Assembly (NCBI GenBank): GCA_021772355.1
Contig: JAJFMB010000095.1
Coordinates: forward strand, 1-6,668
Source: Chlamydiota bacterium
GTDB taxonomy: Bacteria > Chlamydiota > Chlamydiia > Chlamydiales > JAJFMB01
Direction of reading: 5' to 3'
DNA: 6,668 nt
A model generated the notes under the pieces. The model was given only the letters and a program-made list of their open reading frames with translations, did not search any database and was not told where the DNA came from. Below, piece after piece: positions 1-6,397 of the stretch (position 1 is the stretch's first letter; each line of letters begins with the position of its first letter). A program made the position numbers and the translations under genes.

Positions 1-346
1 GATTGATAAAATACTCTGACTCCCCGCTACGATGCAGTCGCCTGGTCACTTCAACATCGGAGTAGTCAACCCCCAGCCGCTCTTCAACATCAGAAAATGT
101 CAGCGTGATTTCACACATATTAAGTGGCTTGCGCTTCGAGGTGCCTGCAAAGATAACATCCATCATCTTTGAACCTCGCATAGACTTAGCAGATTGCTCT
201 CCTAAAACCCAGCGAAAGGCATCGGAAATGTTGGACTTACCGCATCCGTTCGGTCCCACAATCGATGTGATCCCCGGTTGAAAGGTCAATACCGTCTTAT
301 CTGCAAACGACTTAAAACCTAAAAGTACGATCTTTTTTAAATACAC
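1..346 (-). CDS. smc: Chromosome segregation protein SMC, N-terminal fragment
   Basis: Partial gene; 115 codons are present and the rest lies beyond the left edge. SMC is the ATPase of the condensin-like complex that organises and segregates the nucleoid, working with ScpA and ScpB. The N-terminal ATPase lobe is clear: it begins MYLKKIVLLGFKSFADK, followed by the Walker A motif GPNGCGKS at residues 31-38 and the Q-loop region RWVLGEQS around 45-52. The RRLHRSGESEYFIN stretch typical of SMC proteins follows at about 102-115. The start is a GTG at 346-344, chosen because the family begins just before the L-K-K-I strand and because GAGG lies 8 nt upstream. The coiled coil, hinge and C-terminal Walker B lobe are not in the window. 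RecF/RecN-type ATPases share Walker A, but the flanking sequence is specifically SMC. Confidence 0.95.
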   Translation of the reverse strand, partial: MYLKKIVLLGFKSFADKTVLTFQPGITSIVGPNGCGKSNISDAFRWVLGEQSAKSMRGSKMMDVIFAGTSKRKPLNMCEITLTFSDVEERLGVDYSDVEVTRRLHRSGESEYFIN

Positions 347-354
347 GACACTAT

Positions 355-358
355 CCTC
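355..358 (-). promoter_or_regulatory. Shine-Dalgarno site of smc
   Basis: The minus strand reads GAGG here, 8 nt before the GTG at 346-344. It supports the GTG start, since no ATG in this frame lies near the N-terminus expected for the family. Confidence 0.6.
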
Positions 359-375
359 AAGATTCCGGAAAACTT

Positions 376-381
376 TTTATA
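376..381 (-). promoter_or_regulatory. Possible -10 element for smc
   Basis: The minus strand reads TATAAA about 30 nt before the GTG start, preceded by a T-rich spacer. No convincing -35 hexamer is seen, so this rests on the -10 match and position alone. Confidence 0.3.
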
Positions 382-459
382 CAAAAAACAAGATTTACAA
401 TGCTAGCAACTCATTTTTTCTTTGTAATAATCAGGGTATTGAATATCTTTTTCTAGCAC

Positions 460-516
460 ATGAAAAAAATACTCGCATACATTCTTCTTTGCTTCACTTT
501 TGTCGAAGGAACCTAT
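460..516 (+). other. Predicted N-terminal signal peptide
   Basis: The first codons encode MKK followed by a hydrophobic stretch (ILAYILLCFTFV) and then E-G-T-Y. A cleavage near residues 17-19 is plausible. The cysteine at position 11 is inside the hydrophobic run and does not form a standard lipobox. Confidence 0.5.
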
Positions 517-1596
517 CTTATAGAACGACATGATAATAGTGTCTGCCTATATGAATCGCTTATGCTCTACGATGAACCAAGAAACCTATTCGGTAAAGGT
601 CAGATTGACGCATCGATCTGGGTCCCCCCTTCTCTTTGGCAACTGAGTGCACTACACGCCTATTTTCATAACGAACATATCCGCAACACCATCAATCAAT
701 TCGGCTACACTCAAAACCTCTACCACCCTACCGAAAAAGCACAATGGCGACAACATCCCAAAAGAGCGACATGGCCCAATAACTTCGACGAAGTAGTCAT
801 TGAAACACTTAAAAAATCCCTAGATCAAACAGATATTTTACCACTTTACGACAGTTTTATCCATTACGAGGGACTTTCTGATTTATTTTTCGCTCTCAAC
901 GACTACATCCTAACGCTCTACAAAAATAATCAACAGAATTATGAAAAGATGCTGCTAAACATTCTCGATGAAATTCCCCCCTCTTCGCAGTGGAAGGAGA
1001 ACTTCTTTTTTCCTTTTTATTTTTCCCTCTTTAAAGACTCCTCGCAAGATATGGAGTGTTTAGGAAAAGCCCTTAAAAATAAAGAGCTTATCACAGCTCT
1101 CATGCATAACGAAATAACTGCTCAACAGGAACAAAAAATAGTTTTTTATCGCGGTTACCATCAATGCGATAAAAATTTTCCCAATCCGATTAATAGCGAC
1201 ACGGGAGAATCTCATGCCCTCTCCTTCGGCACAACACTTTTAGGTGGCGTTTTTTACTCTACAGATGCTTGCGCTCTCAGGTATACTTACCACGACAACC
1301 TAAGCCCCAACACCTTCTTTACTGTCAACTTAACTTCTAAAGAATGCCTCACCTATTTTCGCATCGGCCCGCTCCACCCCTTTCTACAACTTATAGCTGA
1401 CGGAGAATTTTTCCATGCCCATACCAAGGCGGCCTTAGATACCCCTAAAGAGAAATCTGTTTCCGGATACTACGCCGAGTGTAACCGCAGAATTTTTGAT
1501 GTCACAGGCTATATTTTTTCCTATACACACTCCCTTACGGAACTCTCCCAGCAACTTAAGGAACTCTTTCACTCCTCTGGAAAGTTATACCCCTGA
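460..1596 (+). CDS. Exported protein of unknown function, possibly ADP-ribosyltransferase-like
   Basis: Not firmly recognised. The 378-residue product begins with a short basic head (MKK) and a hydrophobic run to about residue 18, resembling a signal peptide, so it is probably exported. The middle (110-210) looks alpha-helical and rich in aromatic residues. The C-terminal third has FYRGY (228-232), a spacer, then SHALSFGTTLLGGVFYS (251-267) and ACALRY (270-275). An Arg after a beta strand followed by an S-F-x-T/S-x-L strand is the layout of R-S-E ADP-ribosyltransferase folds; the final Glu is not assignable, E316 (DGEFFHAH) being one candidate. This assignment is an inference. No clear Shine-Dalgarno precedes the ATG. 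It is divergent from smc, and its stop codon lies inside the left inverted repeat of the downstream insertion sequence, so the native C-terminus may have been altered. Confidence 0.75.
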   Translation: MKKILAYILLCFTFVEGTYLIERHDNSVCLYESLMLYDEPRNLFGKGQIDASIWVPPSLWQLSALHAYFHNEHIRNTINQFGYTQNLYHPTEKAQWRQHPKRATWPNNFDEVVIETLKKSLDQTDILPLYDSFIHYEGLSDLFFALNDYILTLYKNNQQNYEKMLLNILDEIPPSSQWKENFFFPFYFSLFKDSSQDMECLGKALKNKELITALMHNEITAQQEQKIVFYRGYHQCDKNFPNPINSDTGESHALSFGTTLLGGVFYSTDACALRYTYHDNLSPNTFFTVNLTSKECLTYFRIGPLHPFLQLIADGEFFHAHTKAALDTPKEKSVSGYYAECNRRIFDVTGYIFSYTHSLTELSQQLKELFHSSGKLYP

Positions 1597-1625
1597 TTGC
1601 GACCCTAATCCATAGTCTGGCGCTC
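1590..1625 (+). repeat. Left terminal inverted repeat of the IS
   Basis: It contains CCCTAATC (1603-1610) and GTCTGGCGCTC (1615-1625), matched in inverse at 2710-2742. It includes the last Pro codon and the TGA of the upstream gene. Confidence 0.6.
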
Positions 1626-1662
1626 TAGAAAACAACAAGGTTTTTTAGATTTTGAGGAGAGC

Positions 1663-2598
1663 ATGTCTTTTGACATGGTTGACGAAAAAGATGAAAAAGA
1701 TCGTTATTTTCTAGAGATGCCTGACTATGTAGTGTATTTTTTCTCAAAAAAAACAACTATGAGGAGGAATATGTTAGAGGAGTCTGTTGTTATTTACTGT
1801 ATTTGTGATGAAGTTTGGAAAGCATTCGGGTTACAAGATGATGTTCAATGCAAAATGACGTCTGCTAAAATAATGGCTTTTTCCATAATTTCAGCTCAAC
1901 ATTATGGGTGTAATTATCGCCAAACTTGACTTGTTTCCAAGATGTTACGTTATTTCCCAAATATCCTAAGCTTGAGTCAATTAGTAAGGCGAATTCATAA
2001 AATTCCAATGCAAGTATGGATTATGATTTTTACCGCTCTTCAATTTTTTTTTACGCGATGAGCATAAAGAAATATTCATTGTTGACAGCTTTCCTGTAGC
2101 TGCTTATCAAAATCATAAGAGTTTTAGGGCCAGGATTTTCAATAAGAAAGAATACCGTGGATTCACAGCATCTAAACAACAGTATTTTTTTGGGATTAAA
2201 GTGCATATGATTGTTGATACTGATGGGGTACCGATAGAATTTTTCTTTACACCTGGATCTACATCAGATGCATCTGTACTCCAACTATTCAATATGAACT
2301 TACCTCATGCTTCAAAACTTCTTGCTGATCGTGCACACACCAACTCTTCTTTTGAAGATATGTTGTTTAAATTTAAGAAGATATCTTTAGTTGCCAAAAG
2401 AAAATCTAATCATAAAAGACAACATTGCATTGAAACAAATAACTTAATTAAGAAATACAGAAACCGTATTGAAACAGTGTTTAGCAGCATTATCAGTAGG
2501 ATGCCTCGGTAGATTAAGGCACGTTGTGAAAGAGGATTTTGCTTGAAAGTGCTTTAGCTAATTTTGTCCTATATGGTTGCTCTTTTTTGTCCCTCTGA
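1663..2598 (+). pseudogene. IS982-family transposase, inactivated by two stops and two frameshifts
   Basis: Read across its breaks this is a DDE transposase of the IS982 family. The first open stretch (1663-1926) holds the N-terminal part with VIYCICDEVWKAFG and the QCKMTSAKIMAFSIISA region. TGA at 1927 interrupts it in frame, and the same frame continues as SKMLRYFPNILSLSQLVRRIH. At a run of nine T (2044-2052) the frame changes: with eight T it would read QFFLRDEHKEIFIVDSFPV. The second frame carries the catalytic Asp in IVDSFPV (codon 2084), the EYRGFTASKQQYFFGIKVH block, the second Asp in LADRAH (codon 2327) and Glu in RIETVFS (codon 2471). TAG at 2510 follows RMPR; the frame goes on IKARCERGF. 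One extra T at 2537-2540 would restore GFLLESALANFVLYG and end at TGA 2596-2598. The family start is probably ATG 1771, with AGGAGG just upstream; ATG 1663 also has GAGGAG before it and adds 36 residues not typical of the family. Confidence 0.85.
1762..1767 (+). promoter_or_regulatory. Shine-Dalgarno before the internal transposase start
   Basis: AGGAGG ends 3 nt before ATG 1771, a short spacing. It favours ATG 1771 as the ancestral start, because MLEESVVIYCICDEVW matches where IS982 transposases begin. A competing GAGGAG at 1654-1659 serves ATG 1663. Confidence 0.4.
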
Positions 2599-2604
2599 GT
2601 AGCT

Positions 2605-2720
2605 GCCTGACGATCTTTTTATAAGACTCATCTATGAAGCGACGCCCCTCGCCCAACTCAAAAGAGTTTTAGCTTCGTGACGCCTCTTCATATCTAAATC
2701 TCCTAAAATGATCGTCAGAC
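2605..2720. repeat. Long imperfect palindrome (hairpin/MITE-like repeat)
   Basis: The left arm starts GCCTGACGATC at 2605 and the right arm, read on the opposite strand from 2720, starts GTCTGACGATC. Similarity continues inward through xTTTTAxxAGA, then TATGAAG, then a GxCG block, with a central small hairpin AACTC-AAAA-GAGTT at 2655-2668. The arms are roughly 50 nt each with a few mismatches and small indels. The right arm overlaps the IS right terminal repeat. It may be a miniature inverted-repeat element, a rearranged second IS end, or a hairpin that stops transcription leaving the transposase before serS. There is no gene in it. Confidence 0.6.
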
Positions 2721-2742
2721 AAGATTAGGGCACAATTCGGGG
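2710..2742 (-). repeat. Right terminal inverted repeat of the IS
   Basis: Its reverse complement reads CCCC, GAATTGTG, CCCTAATC, TT, GTCTGACGATC, matching the left end at 1590-1625 with small gaps. CCCTAATC corresponds to 2723-2730. Confidence 0.6.
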
Positions 2743-2799
2743 TAATATTTTGACAAGCCATAACCTGAAGCAGCTCTTCCCTTTTTACTCGGAAATTTG

Positions 2800-2805
2800 T
2801 ATACT
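2800..2805 (+). promoter_or_regulatory. Possible -10 element for serS
   Basis: TATACT lies 36 nt before the GTG start, which would give a leader of about 30 nt. There is no good -35 at 16-18 nt upstream. If real, serS keeps its own promoter just outside the inserted element. Confidence 0.3.
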
Positions 2806-2828
2806 GATATTGTCAATAATTTGAATTT

Positions 2829-2833
2829 AAGGA
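2829..2833 (+). promoter_or_regulatory. Shine-Dalgarno site that sets the serS start
   Basis: AAGGA lies 8 nt before GTG 2842. The upstream in-frame TTG at 2797 has no such site and would add 15 residues outside the family's N-terminus. Confidence 0.7.
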
Positions 2834-2841
2834 TTTCGGTC

Positions 2842-4134
2842 GTGCTTGATATTAACTTGATTCGCAAAGAGCGTGGGGAAGTGGAGCGCTTGTTAAAAAG
2901 AAAAGAACCAAACGTCGATCTCTCTCAGGTTTTTGAGCTTGATGAGCATTTGCGCGAAGTAAAAACTCGAGTGGAACACCTAAAAGCAACACGCAATCAG
3001 CTTTCGAAAAAGATCGGCGAACATAAGCGACGTGGAGAAGACACAACCGATTTAATGCAGGAAGCGGAAAGTTTTGCCGAAGAAATCCGTACATTAGACC
3101 ATGAGAGGGACGTCCTAGAGAAGAAATTTCATGATGAAATCGCAAGACATCCCAATGTTCCCATGGAAGACATCAAAGAATCGGAAGACCCCAAAGACAA
3201 CGTTCTTATTCGAGACTGGGGAGAAAAAAAAGAGTTTGATTTCCCTTTCAAAAACCATTTAGAACTTAATGAGAATTTACATCTTTTTGACTTCGCTCGA
3301 GGCGCCAAACTTGCCGGATCCGGTTGGCCTGTCTACCGCAATATGGGAGCTCGTTTAGAATGGGCTCTAATCAATTATATGATTGGAATCCATATCAAAA
3401 ACGGCTACATGCAATGGATGCCCCCTGCCTTGATACGTCCGGAAATTTTATTTGGATCCGGACAACTACCGAAATTTGAAGACCAACAGTTTCAACTGCA
3501 TGACAAGGACTACCATCTCTACCTAATTCCTACAGCGGAAGTCTCCCTAAACGGCCTTCACTTTGATGAGATTTTAGAAGAGGATAATCTCCCTCTAAAA
3601 TACATGGCCTACACGCCCTGTTTCCGGCGCGAATCAGGCGCTGCCGGAGAAAAAGAGCGGGGTCTTATTCGGATGCACCAATTCAACAAAGTCGAGATGT
3701 TCTGCTTCTCTAAACCTGAAGAGAGTGAAGAGTTGTTTGAGAGCATGATCGCCTCTGCCGAAGAAATTTTACAAGGGTTGGGACTGCATTACCGCACAAT
3801 GATGCTCGTCACCGGTGATATGTCTTATGCAGCAGCGCGCACTGTGGATTTAGAAGTGTGGCTACCGGGACAAAACCGCTACTACGAAGTCTCTTCTGTT
3901 TCAAACTGCACTGATTTTCAAGCCCGACGCTCAAGCATCCGTTTCAAGCGGAAAGAAACTAAGAAAAATGAACTTGTGCACACTCTAAACGGCTCGGGAC
4001 TTGCCACTTCCCGTTTGATGGTTGGCCTGCTGGAAAACAATCAAAATGCCGACGGCACTGTAAACATACCCGAAGTTTTACAGCCCTATTTAGGTGGAAT
4101 TACTCGTCTGGAAAGTGATAATTCTTGTTTGTAA
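2842..4134 (+). CDS. serS: Seryl-tRNA synthetase (EC 6.1.1.11)
   Basis: Cytoplasmic class II aminoacyl-tRNA synthetase that activates serine with ATP and charges tRNA-Ser (and tRNA-Sec where present). Using GTG 2842 the protein is 430 residues, the usual bacterial length. It begins MLDINLIRKERGEVERLL, the standard SerRS N-terminus. An N-terminal charged helical arm, roughly residues 25-100, forms the antiparallel coiled coil that grips the long variable arm of tRNA-Ser. The catalytic domain shows a motif 1 region (GWPVYRNMGARLEWAL, about 161-176), IPTAEVSLNGL with the serine-binding TAEV at 231-234, motif 2 with FRRE at 261-264 followed by the GLIRMHQFNKVE block, and motif 3 (TLNGSGLATSRLM, about 381-393). 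No key motif is missing. It is the first intact gene after the IS, and its 3' end overlaps the convergent kinase-like gene by 35 bp. Confidence 0.97.
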   Translation: MLDINLIRKERGEVERLLKRKEPNVDLSQVFELDEHLREVKTRVEHLKATRNQLSKKIGEHKRRGEDTTDLMQEAESFAEEIRTLDHERDVLEKKFHDEIARHPNVPMEDIKESEDPKDNVLIRDWGEKKEFDFPFKNHLELNENLHLFDFARGAKLAGSGWPVYRNMGARLEWALINYMIGIHIKNGYMQWMPPALIRPEILFGSGQLPKFEDQQFQLHDKDYHLYLIPTAEVSLNGLHFDEILEEDNLPLKYMAYTPCFRRESGAAGEKERGLIRMHQFNKVEMFCFSKPEESEELFESMIASAEEILQGLGLHYRTMMLVTGDMSYAAARTVDLEVWLPGQNRYYEVSSVSNCTDFQARRSSIRFKRKETKKNELVHTLNGSGLATSRLMVGLLENNQNADGTVNIPEVLQPYLGGITRLESDNSCL

Positions 4135-4834
4135 GCACTTTAATTCCATGCTGTTCAAACAGTTCGTTAAAAAGAGCTTTTTCTCTCGGAGAATTGCGCC
4201 AACAGTGCATAAAGCGCAAAACATCGCGATGATGACGCCGTAAAAAGTGATGCTGCACTGTGTGCTGCTTTACGGAATGAGTATCGATAAGAAAGGGCTG
4301 ATCATTCGAAAAGATAAAATTGGTCGCCTTCATATCGCGAAAGGTAAGCCTATTCTGTTTGAGCCGTTTCACCACCTTCACGATCGCTTCTGCTTGATGC
4401 ACATGAAGAAATCCTTGCTCCTTTGAAAGAAGGTGACAGTCAATACCATCCTTATACTCGTAGAGATAAAATGACGTTCCTTTAAAGGGACCGAAGCGCT
4501 TCTCAACAAACCCTACCGAACGAGGAGTTGGAACTTGATAAGAGTGAAGCATGTGCGTATTTTTCCAACACTTATAAGCTCGCGTGTTACAAACGCTATA
4601 CTTAAGTGCTATCCATCTCGTCCGCATTTTATGCTGTTTCAGCACATACTTACCACTTTCCATCTCTATCAAAGAGACAGTGGAAGTGGGATCTTGTTTG
4701 AGAATTTTTCCCTGCTTGAGATACCCTTCCGGGCGTTGCAATACCCCGACAATATCACTTAAAGCTTGATATTCCCGGTTTAGGTAAACAACATTGCCGT
4801 CTGGGAGCAGTAATTTTGGAAATGATAATTTCAT
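4100..4834 (-). CDS. Lipopolysaccharide kinase (WaaP/InaA-like) family protein
   Basis: A 244-residue protein with a small protein-kinase-like fold. Visible landmarks: GKYVLKQ with the likely ATP-contacting Lys66; the NTRAYKCWKNTHML helix (about 83-96), resembling the R-A-x-x-x-W helix of WaaP/InaA proteins; a hinge-like YLYEYKDG (123-130); a catalytic-loop equivalent FRDMKATNFIF (165-175) with Asp167, Lys169 and Asn172; and a metal-binding LIDTH with Asp184. The family phosphorylates lipopolysaccharide core sugars, including heptose and Kdo kinases, at the cytoplasmic face of the inner membrane. Which sugar, if any, is used here cannot be told, and a regulatory role remains possible. The usual His of HRD is Phe here, although Asp and Asn are kept. 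No signal peptide or membrane segment is seen. The ATG at 4834 lacks a clear Shine-Dalgarno. It overlaps the serS 3' end convergently. Confidence 0.75.
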   Translation of the reverse strand: MKLSFPKLLLPDGNVVYLNREYQALSDIVGVLQRPEGYLKQGKILKQDPTSTVSLIEMESGKYVLKQHKMRTRWIALKYSVCNTRAYKCWKNTHMLHSYQVPTPRSVGFVEKRFGPFKGTSFYLYEYKDGIDCHLLSKEQGFLHVHQAEAIVKVVKRLKQNRLTFRDMKATNFIFSNDQPFLIDTHSVKQHTVQHHFLRRHHRDVLRFMHCWRNSPREKALFNELFEQHGIKVLTNKNYHFPDE

Positions 4835-4873
4835 ACAAAACGTGTAAAAGATAAATCGAAGACTAGCAATAAA

Positions 4874-4902
4874 AGAATAATTCTATCAACAGAAATCAGC
4901 AA
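4874..4902 (-). promoter_or_regulatory. Possible promoter for the kinase-like gene
   Basis: The minus strand reads TTGCTG (4902-4897), a 17-nt spacer, then TATTCT (4879-4874). This would start transcription near 4867, about 33 nt before the ATG. The match is modest and made by eye. Confidence 0.3.
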
Positions 4903-4908
4903 AACTTT

Positions 4909-6327
4909 TTATGAAGGTTGCCTGGAGGCGACTTCCCTGCTAGTGAATGATTCTGTCTCACGGATGCCTGCAAAGACCTTGGTCACATCAAACATCTCTT
5001 CTAATTCCGGATCGCTTTCTAGATATTCTAATATCGAATCAACCATAGAACTTTTTAGAGTCGTCAGTTTTGCAACATAAGCTGCGATCAGACCTTTTAA
5101 TTGGATTTTGATAGGATCGTCTTTGGTCATGCGCTCGTCGCTGAGCATGCCGTAGAATTCTTCTTGAGTAATTTTACCGTGTTCCGCTTTGTAGATGGCG
5201 GCAAGTGCCACAGATAATAACACTAATTTGATCGCGTCTTGCAACTCAGCTCTTTGATCCGCAGGCATAGTATGCCCGTCTTTTACATGCACGATAAGAG
5301 CAGAATTAACAAAACCGTTAAAATCATCATCCTCTATCAATGCGATGATGTTTTTCCCGTATTCACGTGCAAATTGCTTGTCCACTTCTTCTTTAGGAGC
5401 CTTTCCCGCATTTAAAGCAACTTGGTCCCCGGTCTTGTACATCGTACCGACAGCAAACATTCCTCCTAAAAAACCAAGAAAAGCAAGGTTTTGCTCTAGA
5501 ATAGGTGCACCCACCTGGTTAACTCCCTGCAACACAGCACTTACACTGCCCTGAGCAGCTGTTTCCACAGCACCCCCTATCATACTGACATAATCAGCCA
5601 TAAATGTTGCTGCAATTGCTAAGCTCGCCATCACGAAAGGGATCGCTGTTGCCTCTCCCGATTTAGCGCGATCGAGATAGTTATTCGTTCCCTCTAAAAG
5701 TGCAGCATTCATGACGTAATTATTGGCTTTATTGAGCTCTTGCGTCTTCTCTAGAGGTGGCAGCGTCTCAGCCCAAGCTTGATACGCCTCACTACCGGTA
5801 ATCGCTATTGCCGCCTGATAAGGCGATAAACCTGCGATTTTTGCAGTCGTTTGATTAATATCTTTTTGATCGTAATTTTGATCTGTTAGAATTTTTTTAT
5901 AGTCCTCTATAGCGTCACGTCTTCTCAACTCATCAATTTCTTTTATGGAGTCGATCCATTTTTCTAACATTGACATCTTGATGTCGTGACTATGCTCTTC
6001 AATCGACATCGCAAACTTCTCTACATTAAGCTTAAAGAGATAACCCGCTTTCCCCTCTTCTTTTGATAAACCTTCCAAAGCGCCGGTATCCCATCCCATT
6101 TCAGTCAAACGATCCAAATCGACGATATAGAAACTCGGCTCTGCTAAAGATGGAGAATCAGCACCTGATACACCCGCTATGACTAAGATGTCACTACTCG
6201 AAAGAGTTGATAAGCCTATCGACTCGAGATAGGACATGCCGACCGGCACGACAACATATCTGCCATCATCAATTTGTAAAAGGCCGGGAACGGAACCGCC
6301 TCCCCCCTCAATACCTGAAGCACCCAT
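4909..6327 (-). CDS. Hypothetical protein with three hydrophobic segments, no cysteine
   Basis: A 472-residue protein I do not recognise. The N-terminus is Gly/Ser-rich (GIEGGGGSVPG, 5-15) without a Sec signal peptide. A small hydrophobic, beta-rich block follows (about 23-70), then a charged helical stretch (100-165) with probable coiled-coil character (EKWIDSIKEIDELRRRD). Hydrophobic segments lie at about 226-253, 277-297 and 364-379. The C-terminal part (380-460) is helical and acidic. There is no cysteine in the whole chain. A long protein with a non-Sec, Ser/Gly-rich N-terminus, coiled coil and a paired hydrophobic hairpin is reminiscent of type III secretion translocators or inclusion-membrane proteins of Chlamydiae, but I see no diagnostic motif and the sequence does not look like CopB or CopD. 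ATG 6327 is well supported by GAGGGGG 6 nt upstream. It is divergent from the gene starting at 6517. Confidence 0.75.
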   Translation of the reverse strand: MGASGIEGGGGSVPGLLQIDDGRYVVVPVGMSYLESIGLSTLSSSDILVIAGVSGADSPSLAEPSFYIVDLDRLTEMGWDTGALEGLSKEEGKAGYLFKLNVEKFAMSIEEHSHDIKMSMLEKWIDSIKEIDELRRRDAIEDYKKILTDQNYDQKDINQTTAKIAGLSPYQAAIAITGSEAYQAWAETLPPLEKTQELNKANNYVMNAALLEGTNNYLDRAKSGEATAIPFVMASLAIAATFMADYVSMIGGAVETAAQGSVSAVLQGVNQVGAPILEQNLAFLGFLGGMFAVGTMYKTGDQVALNAGKAPKEEVDKQFAREYGKNIIALIEDDDFNGFVNSALIVHVKDGHTMPADQRAELQDAIKLVLLSVALAAIYKAEHGKITQEEFYGMLSDERMTKDDPIKIQLKGLIAAYVAKLTTLKSSMVDSILEYLESDPELEEMFDVTKVFAGIRETESFTSREVASRQPS

Positions 6328-6333
6328 AACTAT

Positions 6334-6340
6334 CCCCCTC
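6334..6340 (-). promoter_or_regulatory. Strong Shine-Dalgarno of the 472-residue protein
   Basis: The minus strand reads GAGGGGG, 6 nt before ATG 6327. It is stronger than the sites of most genes in this window, suggesting efficient translation. Confidence 0.65.
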
Positions 6341-6368
6341 GTTTATTATGACTAAATGTATGGGCATT

Positions 6369-6386
6369 AAAAAGAACAAAAAGAAC
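6369..6386 (+). repeat. Tandem 9-bp direct repeat in the divergent promoter region
   Basis: AAAAAGAAC occurs twice without a gap (6369-6377 and 6378-6386). The second copy also forms a small stem, AAAAAGA-ACC-TCTTTTT (6378-6394), in the leader of the minus-strand gene. Confidence 0.6.
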
Positions 6387-6397
6387 CTCTTTTTATA

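Larger units (their letters stand above)
1590..2742 (+). mobile_element. Decayed IS982-family insertion sequence
   Basis: About 1.15 kb, bounded by imperfect inverted repeats and holding a broken IS982-type transposase on the plus strand. The left end (1590-1625) and the reverse complement of the right end (2710-2742) share CCCC, then a GATTG/GAATTG block, then CCCTAATC, then GTCTGgCGcTC versus GTCTGaCGaTC. The spacing differs by one or two bases between blocks. No convincing target-site duplication is visible, consistent with an old insertion or slightly misjudged ends. The element separates the exported-protein gene from serS. The DNA inside is visibly more AT-rich than serS. The outer limits are uncertain by about 10 bp: many IS982 elements begin ACCC, which would put the left end at 1602. 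Confidence 0.7.

Noticed and set aside
1663..1770. A separate small acidic gene before the transposase
   Set aside because: The 36 codons are in frame with the transposase and lie inside the IS ends. A Shine-Dalgarno is present, but there is no sign of an independent product.
2750..2755. TTGACA as a -35 box for serS just outside the IS right end
   Set aside because: It is a perfect hexamer, but 16-18 nt downstream there is no -10 (GCTCTT and neighbours); TATACT at 2800 is too far away to pair with it.
2852..3145. Open frame of 97 codons on the minus strand inside serS
   Set aside because: It lies wholly within the conserved serS coding region, has no plausible ribosome site and no family character; it is an antisense shadow.
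4169..4182. AAAAAGAGCTTTTT as a bidirectional terminator between serS and the kinase-like gene
   Set aside because: The stem would be only five A-T pairs with a four-base loop, and it lies inside the kinase coding sequence; too weak to call.
4535..4769. Two open frames on the plus strand inside the kinase-like gene
   Set aside because: Both are opposite to a gene with recognisable kinase motifs and have no family features of their own.
5345..5554. Open frame of 69 codons on the plus strand inside the 472-residue gene
   Set aside because: Antisense to the hydrophobic-segment coding region; its composition simply mirrors that gene.
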